The notes: generated by a model from the sequence alone, not told the origin. A stretch of 48,555 nt of DNA from Saprospiraceae bacterium (GCA_013001975.1 JABDKX010000013.1:1-48555); one strand, 5' to 3'. Shown: positions 28,514 to 37,613, numbered from the stretch's first letter. Numbers and translations: made by a program.

Positions 28514-29857
28514 ATGAAAAAATTATTCACAATAATATTTACTCTTTTTATCTGCACTTTTGTTTGGGCTCAATCACCAAAAAAAATGAGTTATCAAGCT
28601 GTAGTTAGAAATGCCAGCAACGAATTGATAGGAAATAAATCCGTAGGAGTACAAATAAGTATTATCCAGGGCTCTGTAAACGGGACCGTGGTATATGCTG
28701 AAAGACAAACTCCAAGCACAAACAATAATGGTCTAATAAGCTTACAAATAGGATCGGGTAATCTGGTTTCTGGTGATTTTGATTCAATAGATTGGTCAAT
28801 GGGTCCATATTTTATAAAAACAGATACAGATGTTACCGGTGGAACAAATTATACTATTTCAGGTACCAGTCAATTATTAAGTGTTCCTTATGCACTTTAT
28901 GCAGAAACGTCAGGCAGTGGCGCAACAGGTCCTCAAGGACCTCCAGGTGCTGATGGTATGGATGGTGCTCCGGGTGCACAAGGACCTCCAGGAGTTGATG
29001 GTATGGATGGTGCTCCGGGTTTACAAGGACCTCCAGGAATTGACGGTATAGACGGTATCGATGGTGAAGATGGACTGAGTGCTTTTGAAATTTGGTTAGA
29101 TCAAGGTAATACAGGCACAATTGAAGATTTCTTAATGTCAACAGGTGGTTCTATAGGTCCTGAAGGGCCCGAAGGACCGCAAGGGCCTCCTGGAGCTGAC
29201 GGTCAGGATGGAGCACAAGGTGCTGAAGGACCAATGGGACCTCCAGGACCACAAGGCTTGCCGGGAATGGATGGTGTTGACGGAATGGACGGAGCACAAG
29301 GTGCTGAAGGACCAATGGGACCTCCAGGACCACAAGGCTTGCCGGGTATGGATGGTGCTCCTGGTATGGATGGTGCACCAGGTATGGATGGTGCTCCCGG
29401 TATGCAAGGGCTTCAAGGTGAGGACGGACCTATTGGTCCGCAGGGCCCACCAGGTTCTGCAAATATAAACGGAACTCCTGGGCGAATAATTAAATTTGAT
29501 ACGCCTACAAGGGGATCAAATTCTATTATGTCTGAAAGTGGAAACAAAATCCAAATTGATGGGTATATTAAAACAGGATCGGCATCTTTCTACCCTGCTT
29601 TTAAGATCAAAGACACAGAAATTACAACCGGGTCTAATGAAGGTGATTTCACATTTGCACAACATTTTTTAGATGCAAATAAAATATTGAGCTGTACAGT
29701 ATTGGTCAATGGGGTACCCCCTCATTTTACAGCACAGGATGGATTTGAATATACTTTCTTCTTTGATGATACTGATTTTTATTTATGGTTGTCTAACTCG
29801 AACTCCTTTAATATTCTGAATCAAACAGCAAAATTTGTTTTTTTAGTTCAGGAGTAA
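28514..29857 (+). CDS. Collagen-like repeat exported protein
   Basis: The start is ATG 28514, giving 447 residues with a signal peptide (cleavage near V-W-A/Q). Residues about 20-132 form a domain common in Bacteroidota exported proteins (M-S-Y-Q-A-V-V-R-N near the start, S-V-P-Y-A-L-Y-A at the end). Gly-X-Y collagen repeats run from residue 136 to 314 with one non-collagen interruption (188-214), and a beta-rich C-terminal domain (about 315-447) follows. The repeats are rich in G-P-P, G-M-D and G-A-P triplets; at DNA level they include near-identical copies. It lies 4 bases after the T9SS-tail gene and ends the operon. It has no sorting tail. A trimeric rod-like surface or matrix protein is the likely nature. 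Confidence 0.88.
   Translation: MKKLFTIIFTLFICTFVWAQSPKKMSYQAVVRNASNELIGNKSVGVQISIIQGSVNGTVVYAERQTPSTNNNGLISLQIGSGNLVSGDFDSIDWSMGPYFIKTDTDVTGGTNYTISGTSQLLSVPYALYAETSGSGATGPQGPPGADGMDGAPGAQGPPGVDGMDGAPGLQGPPGIDGIDGIDGEDGLSAFEIWLDQGNTGTIEDFLMSTGGSIGPEGPEGPQGPPGADGQDGAQGAEGPMGPPGPQGLPGMDGVDGMDGAQGAEGPMGPPGPQGLPGMDGAPGMDGAPGMDGAPGMQGLQGEDGPIGPQGPPGSANINGTPGRIIKFDTPTRGSNSIMSESGNKIQIDGYIKTGSASFYPAFKIKDTEITTGSNEGDFTFAQHFLDANKILSCTVLVNGVPPHFTAQDGFEYTFFFDDTDFYLWLSNSNSFNILNQTAKFVFLVQE
29210..29405 (+). repeat. DNA tandem repeats within the collagen region
   Basis: A segment of about 56 bases starting at 29210 recurs at 29291 without visible change (offset 81 bases, 27 residues). Right after it, an 18-base unit encoding G-A-P-G-M-D appears about three times (about 29350-29405) with third-base changes only. 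Recent in-frame duplication or slippage is the likely origin. Confidence 0.8.
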
Positions 29858-29877
29858 TAATTTAAATTAATTAGATA

Positions 29878-29919
29878 AAGGAAGGGATGATCTTCTTGTA
29901 GGATTATCCCTCCTTATTT
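29878..29919 (+). terminator. Terminator of the surface operon
   Basis: The arm at 29878-29892 (AAGGA, one bulged A, GGGATGATC) pairs with GATTATCCCTCCTT (29902-29915), 14 pairs with one G-T wobble and a 9-base loop. A TATTTAATTTAATTTTT tract follows. It begins 20 bases after the collagen gene stop. Confidence 0.65.
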
Positions 29920-29938
29920 AATTTAATTTTTAGAATTA

Positions 29939-29946
29939 TAAATTTG
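29939..29946 (+). promoter_or_regulatory. Putative -7 box before the DUF6265-like gene
   Basis: TAAATTTG fits TAnnTTTG exactly. It lies only 8 bases before the ATG at 29955, so the transcript would be nearly leaderless. The region is AT-rich, so a chance match is possible. Confidence 0.35.
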
Positions 29947-29954
29947 ATAAAGTT

Positions 29955-30482
29955 ATGATAAGATTCAATCACACTTTTATTCTTATAGTATTGATGAGCG
30001 TTCTTTTTCTCTCATGTAATTTAGATAAAAAAACACCTTATTCGGACTCTAAAAGTGATGACAATATTGGTCAACAAGAATTTTTTGATTTTGAATTATT
30101 GTTAGGAAAGTGGAAACGGACTAATGACTCAGAAGGAAAAGTGACTTATGAATCATGGCATCAAAACGAAGAAGGAAAGTATGAAGGCTTTGGATGCACA
30201 CTCCAGCATGGAGATACCATCTGGCAGGAAAAAATTGAGATTGATGATAGTGAAGGCTATCTGTATTTTAAAGTGACAGATAAAACAGGACATTCTGTTC
30301 CGTTTAAAATTATGGAACAATCACAAAATTCATTTTCCTGTCATAACAAGGAAAATGATTTTCCGAAGACTATTACATATAAGGTCAACAAAAACAAAAT
30401 AATGGCAACCATTTCTGGGGGAGGAACGAAGGTAGATTTTGATTTTGTTAAAATGGATAAGCCAATTGAATTTTCGAAGTAA
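29955..30482 (+). CDS. DUF6265-like lipoprotein
   Basis: A 175-residue product with a lipobox L-F-L-S-C (Cys21), so an exported lipoprotein. The mature part resembles the DUF6265 family: L-L-G-K-W-K near its start, a W-x-x-N-E-E-G-K-Y-E-G strand, and H-N-K-E-N-D-F-P-K-T-I-T-Y close to the C-terminus, matching the usual N-x-E-H-D-F-P pattern. The function of that family is unknown; the fold is probably a lipocalin-like small barrel. It stands alone after the surface operon terminator and is convergent with the ABC-F gene. Confidence 0.75.
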   Translation: MIRFNHTFILIVLMSVLFLSCNLDKKTPYSDSKSDDNIGQQEFFDFELLLGKWKRTNDSEGKVTYESWHQNEEGKYEGFGCTLQHGDTIWQEKIEIDDSEGYLYFKVTDKTGHSVPFKIMEQSQNSFSCHNKENDFPKTITYKVNKNKIMATISGGGTKVDFDFVKMDKPIEFSK

Positions 30483-30508
30483 AAAAAGATAAGCTATAAA
30501 TTATTGTC

Positions 30509-32137
30509 TTACCCTAATTCTTTGATATTTTTTATTCGATTACGCTCCAGAAATGCATCTATATTTTCAAAATGTTCAATAACTCTCTTGTCTTTAAATT
30601 CAAATACTTTTTCTGTAAGCCCCTTTTGGAAATCTCGATCATGTGACACCAGTATTAAGGTGCCATCAAAAGACTTTAGAGCTTCTTTTAAAACATCTTT
30701 TGATCTGAGGTCTAAATGATTAGTTGGCTCATCAAGTATGAGAAGATTGATAGGTTCCAATAAAAGTTTCACCATCGCCAGTCTCGTTTTTTCTCCACCT
30801 GATAATACCTTTACGTTTTTATCAATATCATCGCCACTAAACATAAAACAACCCAAGAGGTTTTTAAGCTGTGAACGCACATCACCTTTGGCAACTTCGT
30901 CAACTGTTTGGAATACGGTAAGATCATGATCTAATAACGAAGCTTGATTTTGGGCAAAGTATCCTATCTGAACGTTATGCCCGATTTTACATTCGCCTTC
31001 AAAATCTATTTCTCCCATAATGGCTTTGATCATCGTTGATTTACCTTCACCATTCCTTCCAACAAATGAAACTTTCTGTCCTCTTTTTATTGAAAACGAG
31101 GCATCCTTGAAAACAACCTTATCATCATATGATTTTGAGAGGTCAACAACTGTGACAGGGTAGTCTCCCGATCTTTTGCAAGGAGGAAATCGAAGTTTCA
31201 ACGCTGAATTGTCCACTTCATCCACTTCTACGATCTCTAATTTTTCTAGCATACGTTCACGAGAATTCACTTGGTTGGCTTTAGAATACGTTCCCCTAAA
31301 CCGTTCAATGAAACGATTACTTTCTTCAATAAATTTCTGTTGTTCTTTGTATGCTTTTAATTGAGCTTCTCTGCGTTCTGCTCTTAATTCCAGATAATGA
31401 CTATAAGTTGCCTTGTAATCATAAATCCTACCCATGGTCACTTCAATCGTTCTGTTTGTAATGTTATCAATAAATGCGCGATCGTGTGAGATGACAACAA
31501 CGGCTTTAGCACTGTTGATCAGGAAGTCTTCTAACCACACGACAGATTCTATATCTATATGATTGGTTGGCTCATCTAAAAGAATCAAATCTGGTTTTCT
31601 CAGTAATATTTTTGCCAACTCTATTCTCATTCTCCAGCCACCACTAAATTCACTTGTTGGTTTGTCAAAGTCTTCCCTTTTGAAACCCAATCCCTTTAAT
31701 GCTTTTTCTACTTCTGCATCATAATTGATATCTTCTATTGCATAATACCTCTCTCCAAGATCAGAAACTTTCTCAATGATTTTCATGTAATCATCAGATT
31801 CATAATCGGTTCTTGTTTCTAATGATTTGTTGAGCGCCTCTAATTCATCTCGCATCGCAAAAATTTCCTTGAAGGCTTTTGAGGCTTCTTCAAAAACAGT
31901 ACTATTATCTTCGGTTAACAAATGTTGAGGGAGATAGGCAATAACCATTTCTTTTGGATAACTGACATGGCCTTGACTTGGCTTTTGAAGACCAGCAATA
32001 ATTTTCATCATCGTAGATTTGCCTGCGCCATTTTTACCCATTAGTGCAATTCTATCTTTTGGGTTAATGACAAATGAAACCTTACTAAATAGCGTTTTAC
32101 CACTGAATGAAACACCTAAATTATCTACTGAAATCAT
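30509..32137 (-). CDS. ABC-F family ATPase
   Basis: The 542-residue protein has two ABC ATPase domains in one chain and no membrane segments. Walker A motifs are G-K-N-G-A-G-K-S-T (34-42) and G-R-N-G-E-G-K-S-T in the second half; signature motifs are S-G-G-W-R-M-R and L-S-G-G-E-K-T-R; both Walker B sites read L-I-L-L-D-E-P-T-N-H / L-L-I-L-D-E-P-T-N-H. The inter-domain linker is charged and helical. ABC-F proteins act on the ribosome, not in transport. The layout is nearest to the YbiT/YheS-like housekeeping type, but the subgroup (translation factor or antibiotic resistance) cannot be set by eye. An inverted repeat lies just before its start. Confidence 0.92.
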   Translation of the reverse strand: MISVDNLGVSFSGKTLFSKVSFVINPKDRIALMGKNGAGKSTMMKIIAGLQKPSQGHVSYPKEMVIAYLPQHLLTEDNSTVFEEASKAFKEIFAMRDELEALNKSLETRTDYESDDYMKIIEKVSDLGERYYAIEDINYDAEVEKALKGLGFKREDFDKPTSEFSGGWRMRIELAKILLRKPDLILLDEPTNHIDIESVVWLEDFLINSAKAVVVISHDRAFIDNITNRTIEVTMGRIYDYKATYSHYLELRAERREAQLKAYKEQQKFIEESNRFIERFRGTYSKANQVNSRERMLEKLEIVEVDEVDNSALKLRFPPCKRSGDYPVTVVDLSKSYDDKVVFKDASFSIKRGQKVSFVGRNGEGKSTMIKAIMGEIDFEGECKIGHNVQIGYFAQNQASLLDHDLTVFQTVDEVAKGDVRSQLKNLLGCFMFSGDDIDKNVKVLSGGEKTRLAMVKLLLEPINLLILDEPTNHLDLRSKDVLKEALKSFDGTLILVSHDRDFQKGLTEKVFEFKDKRVIEHFENIDAFLERNRIKNIKELG

Positions 32138-32142
32138 AGTTG

Positions 32143-32175
32143 AAATTACTTTGGAGGTGCAAAGAAAAGTAATTT
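32143..32175 (-). promoter_or_regulatory. Inverted repeat in the ABC-F start region
   Basis: AAATTACTTT (32143-32152) and AAAGTAATTT (32166-32175) form a perfect 10-bp inverted repeat with a 13-base centre. The near arm ends 5 bases before the ATG at 32137, and the centre holds TTTCTTTG on the minus strand, one base off the -7 consensus. It could be a repressor operator over the promoter or a leader hairpin that hides the start codon. Confidence 0.5.
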
Positions 32176-32240
32176 AATAACTTGATGTATATTTAATCAG
32201 AAAAACTGTTTTCACTCGGTTACTAATTCTGTTTTAATTA

Positions 32241-34781
32241 TTAATTCTGAATTATTAATCTGCCATTTATAAGTAAAGTACCTTTTATAAATGCTGGCAC
32301 AGTCCCATCTTGTAAGCTATTTATATTTAGAAAACTATCTTGTTGAATAGTGATTGAAGTATTAGGTATGGCTTCAATTCCCTTACATGCAAAAACACCA
32401 TCTACAATAATTGTATCATTAATATTTATATTTACAAATTGACATGATAATGGCACCATGAGCTGATCCCAATTATTTGGGTCACTCCATAAATTATTTC
32501 CTTGTGCGCCTGTCCAAGAAACGACTGATCCTACATCTGACATACCATTACAGTTATTGTCTTTATTATCACATAATTCGAGTGCACCTGGATAAACAGT
32601 GTTGTCATTATCGTCACAATCTACATCATCGCAAAAGCCATCTTGATCAAGGTCTACTTCTGAATTTCCGAAACATGTTGGACAAGGATTATATATTGAT
32701 GTGACATATAAGTCGAGTTCATCAAAATAACTGTCGTTATCAGCACCTGCATTTCTATTTCCTTTTAAGATCAATAAACATTCAGTCGTATTTAAGGGAA
32801 TAAGTACCATATCTTCTTTTAGTGTCCAAGTTGCAGCGTTTGAATTGATTGAATTTGAAGTAGATATTAAACTACCATTATCATAAAATTCTACATACAT
32901 TTCTGGAACATCAGCTCCATTATAATTTCTAAGATAACCACCGTAATTAACATACGCTGTTCCTGCGGCAATTTCATTACTGAATGGTGAGAGGTCAATA
33001 GATTGATTGGCAAACCCTACAGGAGATTCATTACTGCAAATTCCTCCTACTGCAAAATTATGAGTTCCTAAATATGGATCAACGGAATTGCATTCTGCAT
33101 TTTCTAATGATTCAATATCTCCACTCCAAGAAGTTGTTCCATTTTCAGCGCCTCCATTTATAATAAGATTTGCTGACAAGGTATCTACATTATTTTCAAT
33201 ATAAATTGTAGTAGGAATTGACCACTGACTCCACTCCAGATTTTGATCTCTATACCTTACTCTCCAATGGTAGACAGTTTCTGATGGTAACGATTGGAAT
33301 GCAGAATCTGTTAAGTCATCATTGGCTTGTAAATCTACTTCGAAGTAAAAGTTTTCATTTTGATGCCATTGAGCTGTGATCAGTGAATCTGTAAAATTGC
33401 CTCCTTTTGAAACTTGCCATTGAGACGCTTGGATAGAATCTTCAATTCCTAAAAATTGAGATGCTTTCAGATTAATACAATTAGAAAGCACCGTATCCCC
33501 ATCACTTGGGTAAATATTGGTTGGTGTATAAGGTATCCATTCTTTTTTATAGATTGTAATTTCATCTCTTAAGACATTATTTTGAATGACATCTTGATCG
33601 CCTCGTGAATATCTCTTAAGTGTAAATTGTGGTTCATCACCAGCTAAAATTTCAACAAGTACAAAGCCATATTCATCTTGACTTTTTACAAATTCTTCGT
33701 AATCGGCATTCGGAAATTCTCCCCAATTATCAATTGCCCCACCAGCTGTTGCTACATTAACCCAAAGATGTTTGTGGTCTCTAGATTGCCCACGACTATA
33801 CCCGTGTGTATGTCCAAAAAAATGGATAGACGGCTTATTACTTAGTGAAGTAAAATTCTCCAATGAATCAATAACCATACCCGTAAAGTCATTTTCTCCG
33901 GGTGTCCATAATTCTGATTTAAATGGATGATGTAGTTCTGCAAAAACAAAATCAATATGATCAGCTGTAAGCGTTGAATCTAAAAGTTCACTGAGCCATG
34001 ACAATTGTATATTTTGATCTGCAGTCCCACTATTAGAATTAAATCCAATTATTCTGAGATTAGATATATCCTTGTACCAACATTGATTTTCTAACCCAGG
34101 TGGACCATTATCTGGAAGTGAGAAGTATTTTAAAAAATGGGGTAGTCCACCATCAAAATATTCATGGTTTCCAGGAACAGGATAAAATGGTACATATGGA
34201 AAAAGACTGTCTGAAGGATTGAAAAAATGATCTTTCCATTGACTATAAGTGCCACCAGAAGTAACAAGATCACCAGGAATAAGAACCGCTTCTAAATCGG
34301 TTATATCAGAACCTATTTCAGAAAAAGTAATTGGTATCATGCCTTGCTCTATTATTTCATTAAATTTATTGGGATGATTGCCATCACGCTGCATGTCTGA
34401 AATGGCTATTATTTGAGTGGGAGATTCAACATTGTGCTCTTGAATAGTAGTAAAGTAATAAAGTTGAGATACTTGCCCTAAGTCCATGACAACCTTGTAA
34501 TAATATTTTTGCCCACTAAGAAGAGGAGATAAAATAGCCGTATGAATTCGGGTTAATCCTGAACCAACAATCGAAGTACTGTGCACAATGGAATCCAAAC
34601 TAAAGGGTGTTAACCCATAATGAACTTCACCATTGCCTGAATTATCGACTTCCCACATGATGGTAATCTCATCCAGACAATTATTTTGTAAATATGGATT
34701 TATGATAATATTTTGAGTATGGCCATTTATTGTGCAAAATAAAAATGATAGGATTAGAAAATATAAAAGTCTGATTTTCAT
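32241..34781 (-). CDS. Large secreted metallophosphoesterase, purple acid phosphatase-like
   Basis: The 846-residue product has a signal peptide (about 1-22), then a PAP-type N-terminal FN3-like domain (about 25-112) and a calcineurin-like metallophosphoesterase domain (about 120-390). Metal motifs seen are D129-M-Q131 (variant of D-x-H), G170-D171, G204-N-H-E207, H284/H285 and G-H-T-H (323-326). Downstream are an FN3-like module (about 415-530), a jelly-roll-like module (about 535-690), a Cys/Asp-rich putative metal-binding motif like that of MopE (about 708-750, D-Q-D-G-F-C-D-D, C-D-D-N-D, N-N-C-N-G) and a beta-helix-like C-terminus starting W-T-G-A. No recognisable T9SS tail. An extracellular phosphatase or nuclease-like hydrolase is likely; the substrate is unknown. 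Confidence 0.85.
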   Translation of the reverse strand: MKIRLLYFLILSFLFCTINGHTQNIIINPYLQNNCLDEITIMWEVDNSGNGEVHYGLTPFSLDSIVHSTSIVGSGLTRIHTAILSPLLSGQKYYYKVVMDLGQVSQLYYFTTIQEHNVESPTQIIAISDMQRDGNHPNKFNEIIEQGMIPITFSEIGSDITDLEAVLIPGDLVTSGGTYSQWKDHFFNPSDSLFPYVPFYPVPGNHEYFDGGLPHFLKYFSLPDNGPPGLENQCWYKDISNLRIIGFNSNSGTADQNIQLSWLSELLDSTLTADHIDFVFAELHHPFKSELWTPGENDFTGMVIDSLENFTSLSNKPSIHFFGHTHGYSRGQSRDHKHLWVNVATAGGAIDNWGEFPNADYEEFVKSQDEYGFVLVEILAGDEPQFTLKRYSRGDQDVIQNNVLRDEITIYKKEWIPYTPTNIYPSDGDTVLSNCINLKASQFLGIEDSIQASQWQVSKGGNFTDSLITAQWHQNENFYFEVDLQANDDLTDSAFQSLPSETVYHWRVRYRDQNLEWSQWSIPTTIYIENNVDTLSANLIINGGAENGTTSWSGDIESLENAECNSVDPYLGTHNFAVGGICSNESPVGFANQSIDLSPFSNEIAAGTAYVNYGGYLRNYNGADVPEMYVEFYDNGSLISTSNSINSNAATWTLKEDMVLIPLNTTECLLILKGNRNAGADNDSYFDELDLYVTSIYNPCPTCFGNSEVDLDQDGFCDDVDCDDNDNTVYPGALELCDNKDNNCNGMSDVGSVVSWTGAQGNNLWSDPNNWDQLMVPLSCQFVNININDTIIVDGVFACKGIEAIPNTSITIQQDSFLNINSLQDGTVPAFIKGTLLINGRLIIQN

Positions 34782-34951
34782 AGTAAAGAATAGATGTATG
34801 CGACAACCTTAAGCTCGATTGAATATTGAATTTACAAGTTTAAATATACAGTAATAAACTTTTTCTCTCATTTTTAAATGCGATTGAAACTTGTCATATA
34901 AAATTCTTAAAAGAAAAACGCTTTAAGTACAGTCGACTAACTTCCTTAATA

Positions 34952-34959
34952 TATCTTTG
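34952..34959 (+). promoter_or_regulatory. Promoter -7 box directly before PEP carboxylase
   Basis: TATCTTTG fits TAnnTTTG exactly and is followed by C, the common next base. It ends 4 bases before ATG 34964, so transcription would start at or next to the start codon. No clear -33 TTG is visible. Confidence 0.5.
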
Positions 34960-34963
34960 CGAC

Positions 34964-37510
34964 ATGATGAAGAAAGGACAATCAAAACGTGTAGACCAGT
35001 ATAGTAGGTTGGTCAAGAATAAATTTAATTTATATAATAGTTTGTTTCTGAATTTGCCTTACAGCAAAGTCAGCGATACAGGAGCAATGATTCCTTTGTT
35101 AGCTCAAGTGTGTCAAAGAGATCTTGAAAAGAATCAACAGCCTGATCAGATCTTAAATAATTTCTTTAAGAACACATTAAACATCTACGATGAAAAGCGG
35201 CAGATAGATTATATGTTTCGAGTTATCCAATTTGTAGAACGCCAAATTGTATTATTTGATAGTGTGGAAGATGCGGCCTTTGGCGAATTACATAAATTGG
35301 GAGATTACTTAGCTATAAAAGATATTTTTAAAAAATCCAATCACCCCGCTTCTCATATTGAAGCGGCTGTTGATAAACTGAATAAGTTTTGTGCTAGAAT
35401 TGTTTTTACAGCCCATCCCACACAATTTTATCCACCCAGTGTTTTAGAAATTATAAAAAGGCTGCGCATATCTATAGCTGGTGATAATATTGATGATGTA
35501 GATACATTGCTCAGACAGTTAGGATTGACGTCATTGCTTAACAGCAAACAACCCACTCCTCTAATTGAAGCTAAGAATATTATATACTATTTAAGGACGG
35601 TTTATTATGATTCTATAGCTGAACTTTACAGTAACATTAAGCGGCAATTCTCTAATGAAGAATTTAATAATCCTAATATAATAAAATTAGGATTTTGGCC
35701 TGGAGGCGATAGAGATGGGAATCCATTTGTGACTGCTGATGTCACTAAGCAAGTTGCGAGCGAGCTTAGAGTGACGCTGGCAAAATGTTACTACAATGAT
35801 ATCAAGAGGCTTCAGGTTAAATTAACTTTTAAAGGCATAGCAGAGAAATTGTCAATGGTTAGAGAACAATTGTATAAAGCAATGTTTGATCCTTCTATAA
35901 TCATTCCACTTAAAGAGATTCAAACTTCCTTTCTATCGATACGTAAATTACTTGAGGAAAAGTACCATAGCCTTTTTTTAGAAGACGTTGATAATTTTAT
36001 TGATAAACTTCAAATCTTTAAATCTCATTTCGCCACTTTAGATATAAGGCAAGACCACAGTGTACACTATAAATTAATTAAAGAAATACTTATATCGAAA
36101 GGCAAGATTAAAAAGTCACTTTCTGAGTTAGATCAAGATGCGCTTGTAAATATTCTATGCAACGAAAACTTTAATTTAATGGGTCAAACATTTTCATCTG
36201 ACTTACTAAATGATACGATAGCTAATATTTCACAATTAAAAGATATTCAGGCAAGTAATGGTGAAGAAGGATGTAATCGATATATCATCAGTAACTCAGA
36301 AGACATCTACTCGGTATTATTTGTTTATGCACTTTTTAGATGGTGTGGTTATCAAGAAGAAGATATACATTTTGATATTGTGCCTTTATTTGAAACAATG
36401 GCAGGGATGGATAATTCTTCAGAAATCATGACGACATTATTTAACCTTCCTTCTTACAGCAAACACCTTCAATCAAGATCTTCTAAACAAACAATGATGC
36501 TTGGTTTTTCTGATGGTACCAAAGATGGTGGTTATTTAAAAGCTAATTGGTCGATCTTTCAAACCAAAGAAAAACTCAGTAAAGTTTGCAAGACATATGA
36601 TTATGAAGCCATCTTTTTTGATGGCCGAGGAGGGCCTCCTGCCAGAGGTGGTGGAAAGACACACAGATTTTATGCTTCTCAAGGTAAGCATATATCAAAC
36701 AATGAAATTCAATTAACAATTCAGGGACAAACCATAACGAGCACTTATGGAACAAATGAGCAGTTTATTCATAATTGTGAGCAATTGATTACTGCAGGAA
36801 TAGCTGATAACAGTCAAGATATCTCAGTAGATCATCGTCACTTGATCTTAGATTTGGCAGAAAAGAGTTTTGATAAATATAAGGCACTCAAAAACCATGA
36901 TAAATTTCTTGATTACCTTGAAAAGAAAAGCACATTACATTTTTATAAGAAAGCAAAAATTGGAAGCAGACCCGGAAAAAGAGGGAACAAGGCCAAATTA
37001 GAGTTGACAGACTTGAGAGCCATTTCTTTTGTTGGTTCATGGAGCCAGTTAAAACAAAACGTTCCTGGATATTTCGGCATTGGCAGTGCATTAAAATCAA
37101 TGAAGGATAAAGGGCAATTATCGAAAGTAAAAGAGCTGTTTAATGAAGTCCCTTTTTTCAAAGCGCTTATTTCTAATAGTATGATGGCATTAACCAAATG
37201 TTACTTTGAATTGACATCGTACATAAAAGATGATCCAGAATTTTCTGAATTTTGGCAGATCCTTTTTGATGAATATTCATTGACAAAAGAATTGCTTTTA
37301 GAAGTCGCTGGTTATCAAACACTGATGGAAGAGGAACCAATATCTAAACAATCTATTATGATGAGAGAATTTATTGTTTTGCCATTACTGGTCATCCAGC
37401 AATATGCGCTTCAGAAAGTTGGAAGTGGTTCAGAATTTCAAGATGAATATGAGAAAATTATTGTCAGGTCACTTTATGGTAACATCAATGCATCGAGAAA
37501 TTCAGCTTAG
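34964..37510 (+). CDS. ppc: Phosphoenolpyruvate carboxylase
   Basis: PEP carboxylase fixes bicarbonate onto PEP to make oxaloacetate, refilling the TCA cycle. The 848-residue product has the catalytic His in F-T-A-H-P-T-Q (His151), the PEP/metal loop G-F-W-P-G-G-D-R-D-G-N (about 243-253), the mobile-loop signature F-D-G-R-G-G-P-P-A-R-G-G-G (from 552), and ends in S-R-N-S-A where the family usually has an N-T-G type C-terminus. It is slightly shorter than the E. coli enzyme (883) and of the bacterial type. It is monocistronic, divergent from the metallophosphoesterase. The start could be either of two adjacent ATG codons. Confidence 0.95.
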   Translation: MMKKGQSKRVDQYSRLVKNKFNLYNSLFLNLPYSKVSDTGAMIPLLAQVCQRDLEKNQQPDQILNNFFKNTLNIYDEKRQIDYMFRVIQFVERQIVLFDSVEDAAFGELHKLGDYLAIKDIFKKSNHPASHIEAAVDKLNKFCARIVFTAHPTQFYPPSVLEIIKRLRISIAGDNIDDVDTLLRQLGLTSLLNSKQPTPLIEAKNIIYYLRTVYYDSIAELYSNIKRQFSNEEFNNPNIIKLGFWPGGDRDGNPFVTADVTKQVASELRVTLAKCYYNDIKRLQVKLTFKGIAEKLSMVREQLYKAMFDPSIIIPLKEIQTSFLSIRKLLEEKYHSLFLEDVDNFIDKLQIFKSHFATLDIRQDHSVHYKLIKEILISKGKIKKSLSELDQDALVNILCNENFNLMGQTFSSDLLNDTIANISQLKDIQASNGEEGCNRYIISNSEDIYSVLFVYALFRWCGYQEEDIHFDIVPLFETMAGMDNSSEIMTTLFNLPSYSKHLQSRSSKQTMMLGFSDGTKDGGYLKANWSIFQTKEKLSKVCKTYDYEAIFFDGRGGPPARGGGKTHRFYASQGKHISNNEIQLTIQGQTITSTYGTNEQFIHNCEQLITAGIADNSQDISVDHRHLILDLAEKSFDKYKALKNHDKFLDYLEKKSTLHFYKKAKIGSRPGKRGNKAKLELTDLRAISFVGSWSQLKQNVPGYFGIGSALKSMKDKGQLSKVKELFNEVPFFKALISNSMMALTKCYFELTSYIKDDPEFSEFWQILFDEYSLTKELLLEVAGYQTLMEEEPISKQSIMMREFIVLPLLVIQQYALQKVGSGSEFQDEYEKIIVRSLYGNINASRNSA

Positions 37511-37539
37511 AATTTCGAGTTATTAAAATTGGTTTACGC

Positions 37540-37613
37540 CTCGTTTTTAAGACAAAAAAACGAGCGATTCATTCAAATTGAAAATTTTCTATCCCCCTAT
37601 GAAGGGATTTTTG
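37540..37613 (+). terminator. Two hairpins after ppc
   Basis: CTCGTTTTT (37540-37548) pairs with AAAAACGAG (37556-37564), 9 bp. A second stem, ATCCC (37591-37595) with GGGAT (37604-37608), is followed by a T-run (37608-37612). The second has the form of an intrinsic terminator, though its stem is short; the first lacks a T-tail. Confidence 0.5.

Noticed and set aside
29138-29416. Antisense open frames with His/Ser/Trp repeats over the collagen gene
   Set aside because: Mirror images of the Gly-X-Y repeats; repetitive coding DNA often opens other frames.
28514-29857. Phage tail fibre interpretation of the collagen protein
   Set aside because: Signal peptide, Bacteroidota-type N-terminal domain and surface operon context fit an exported host protein; no phage genes are near.
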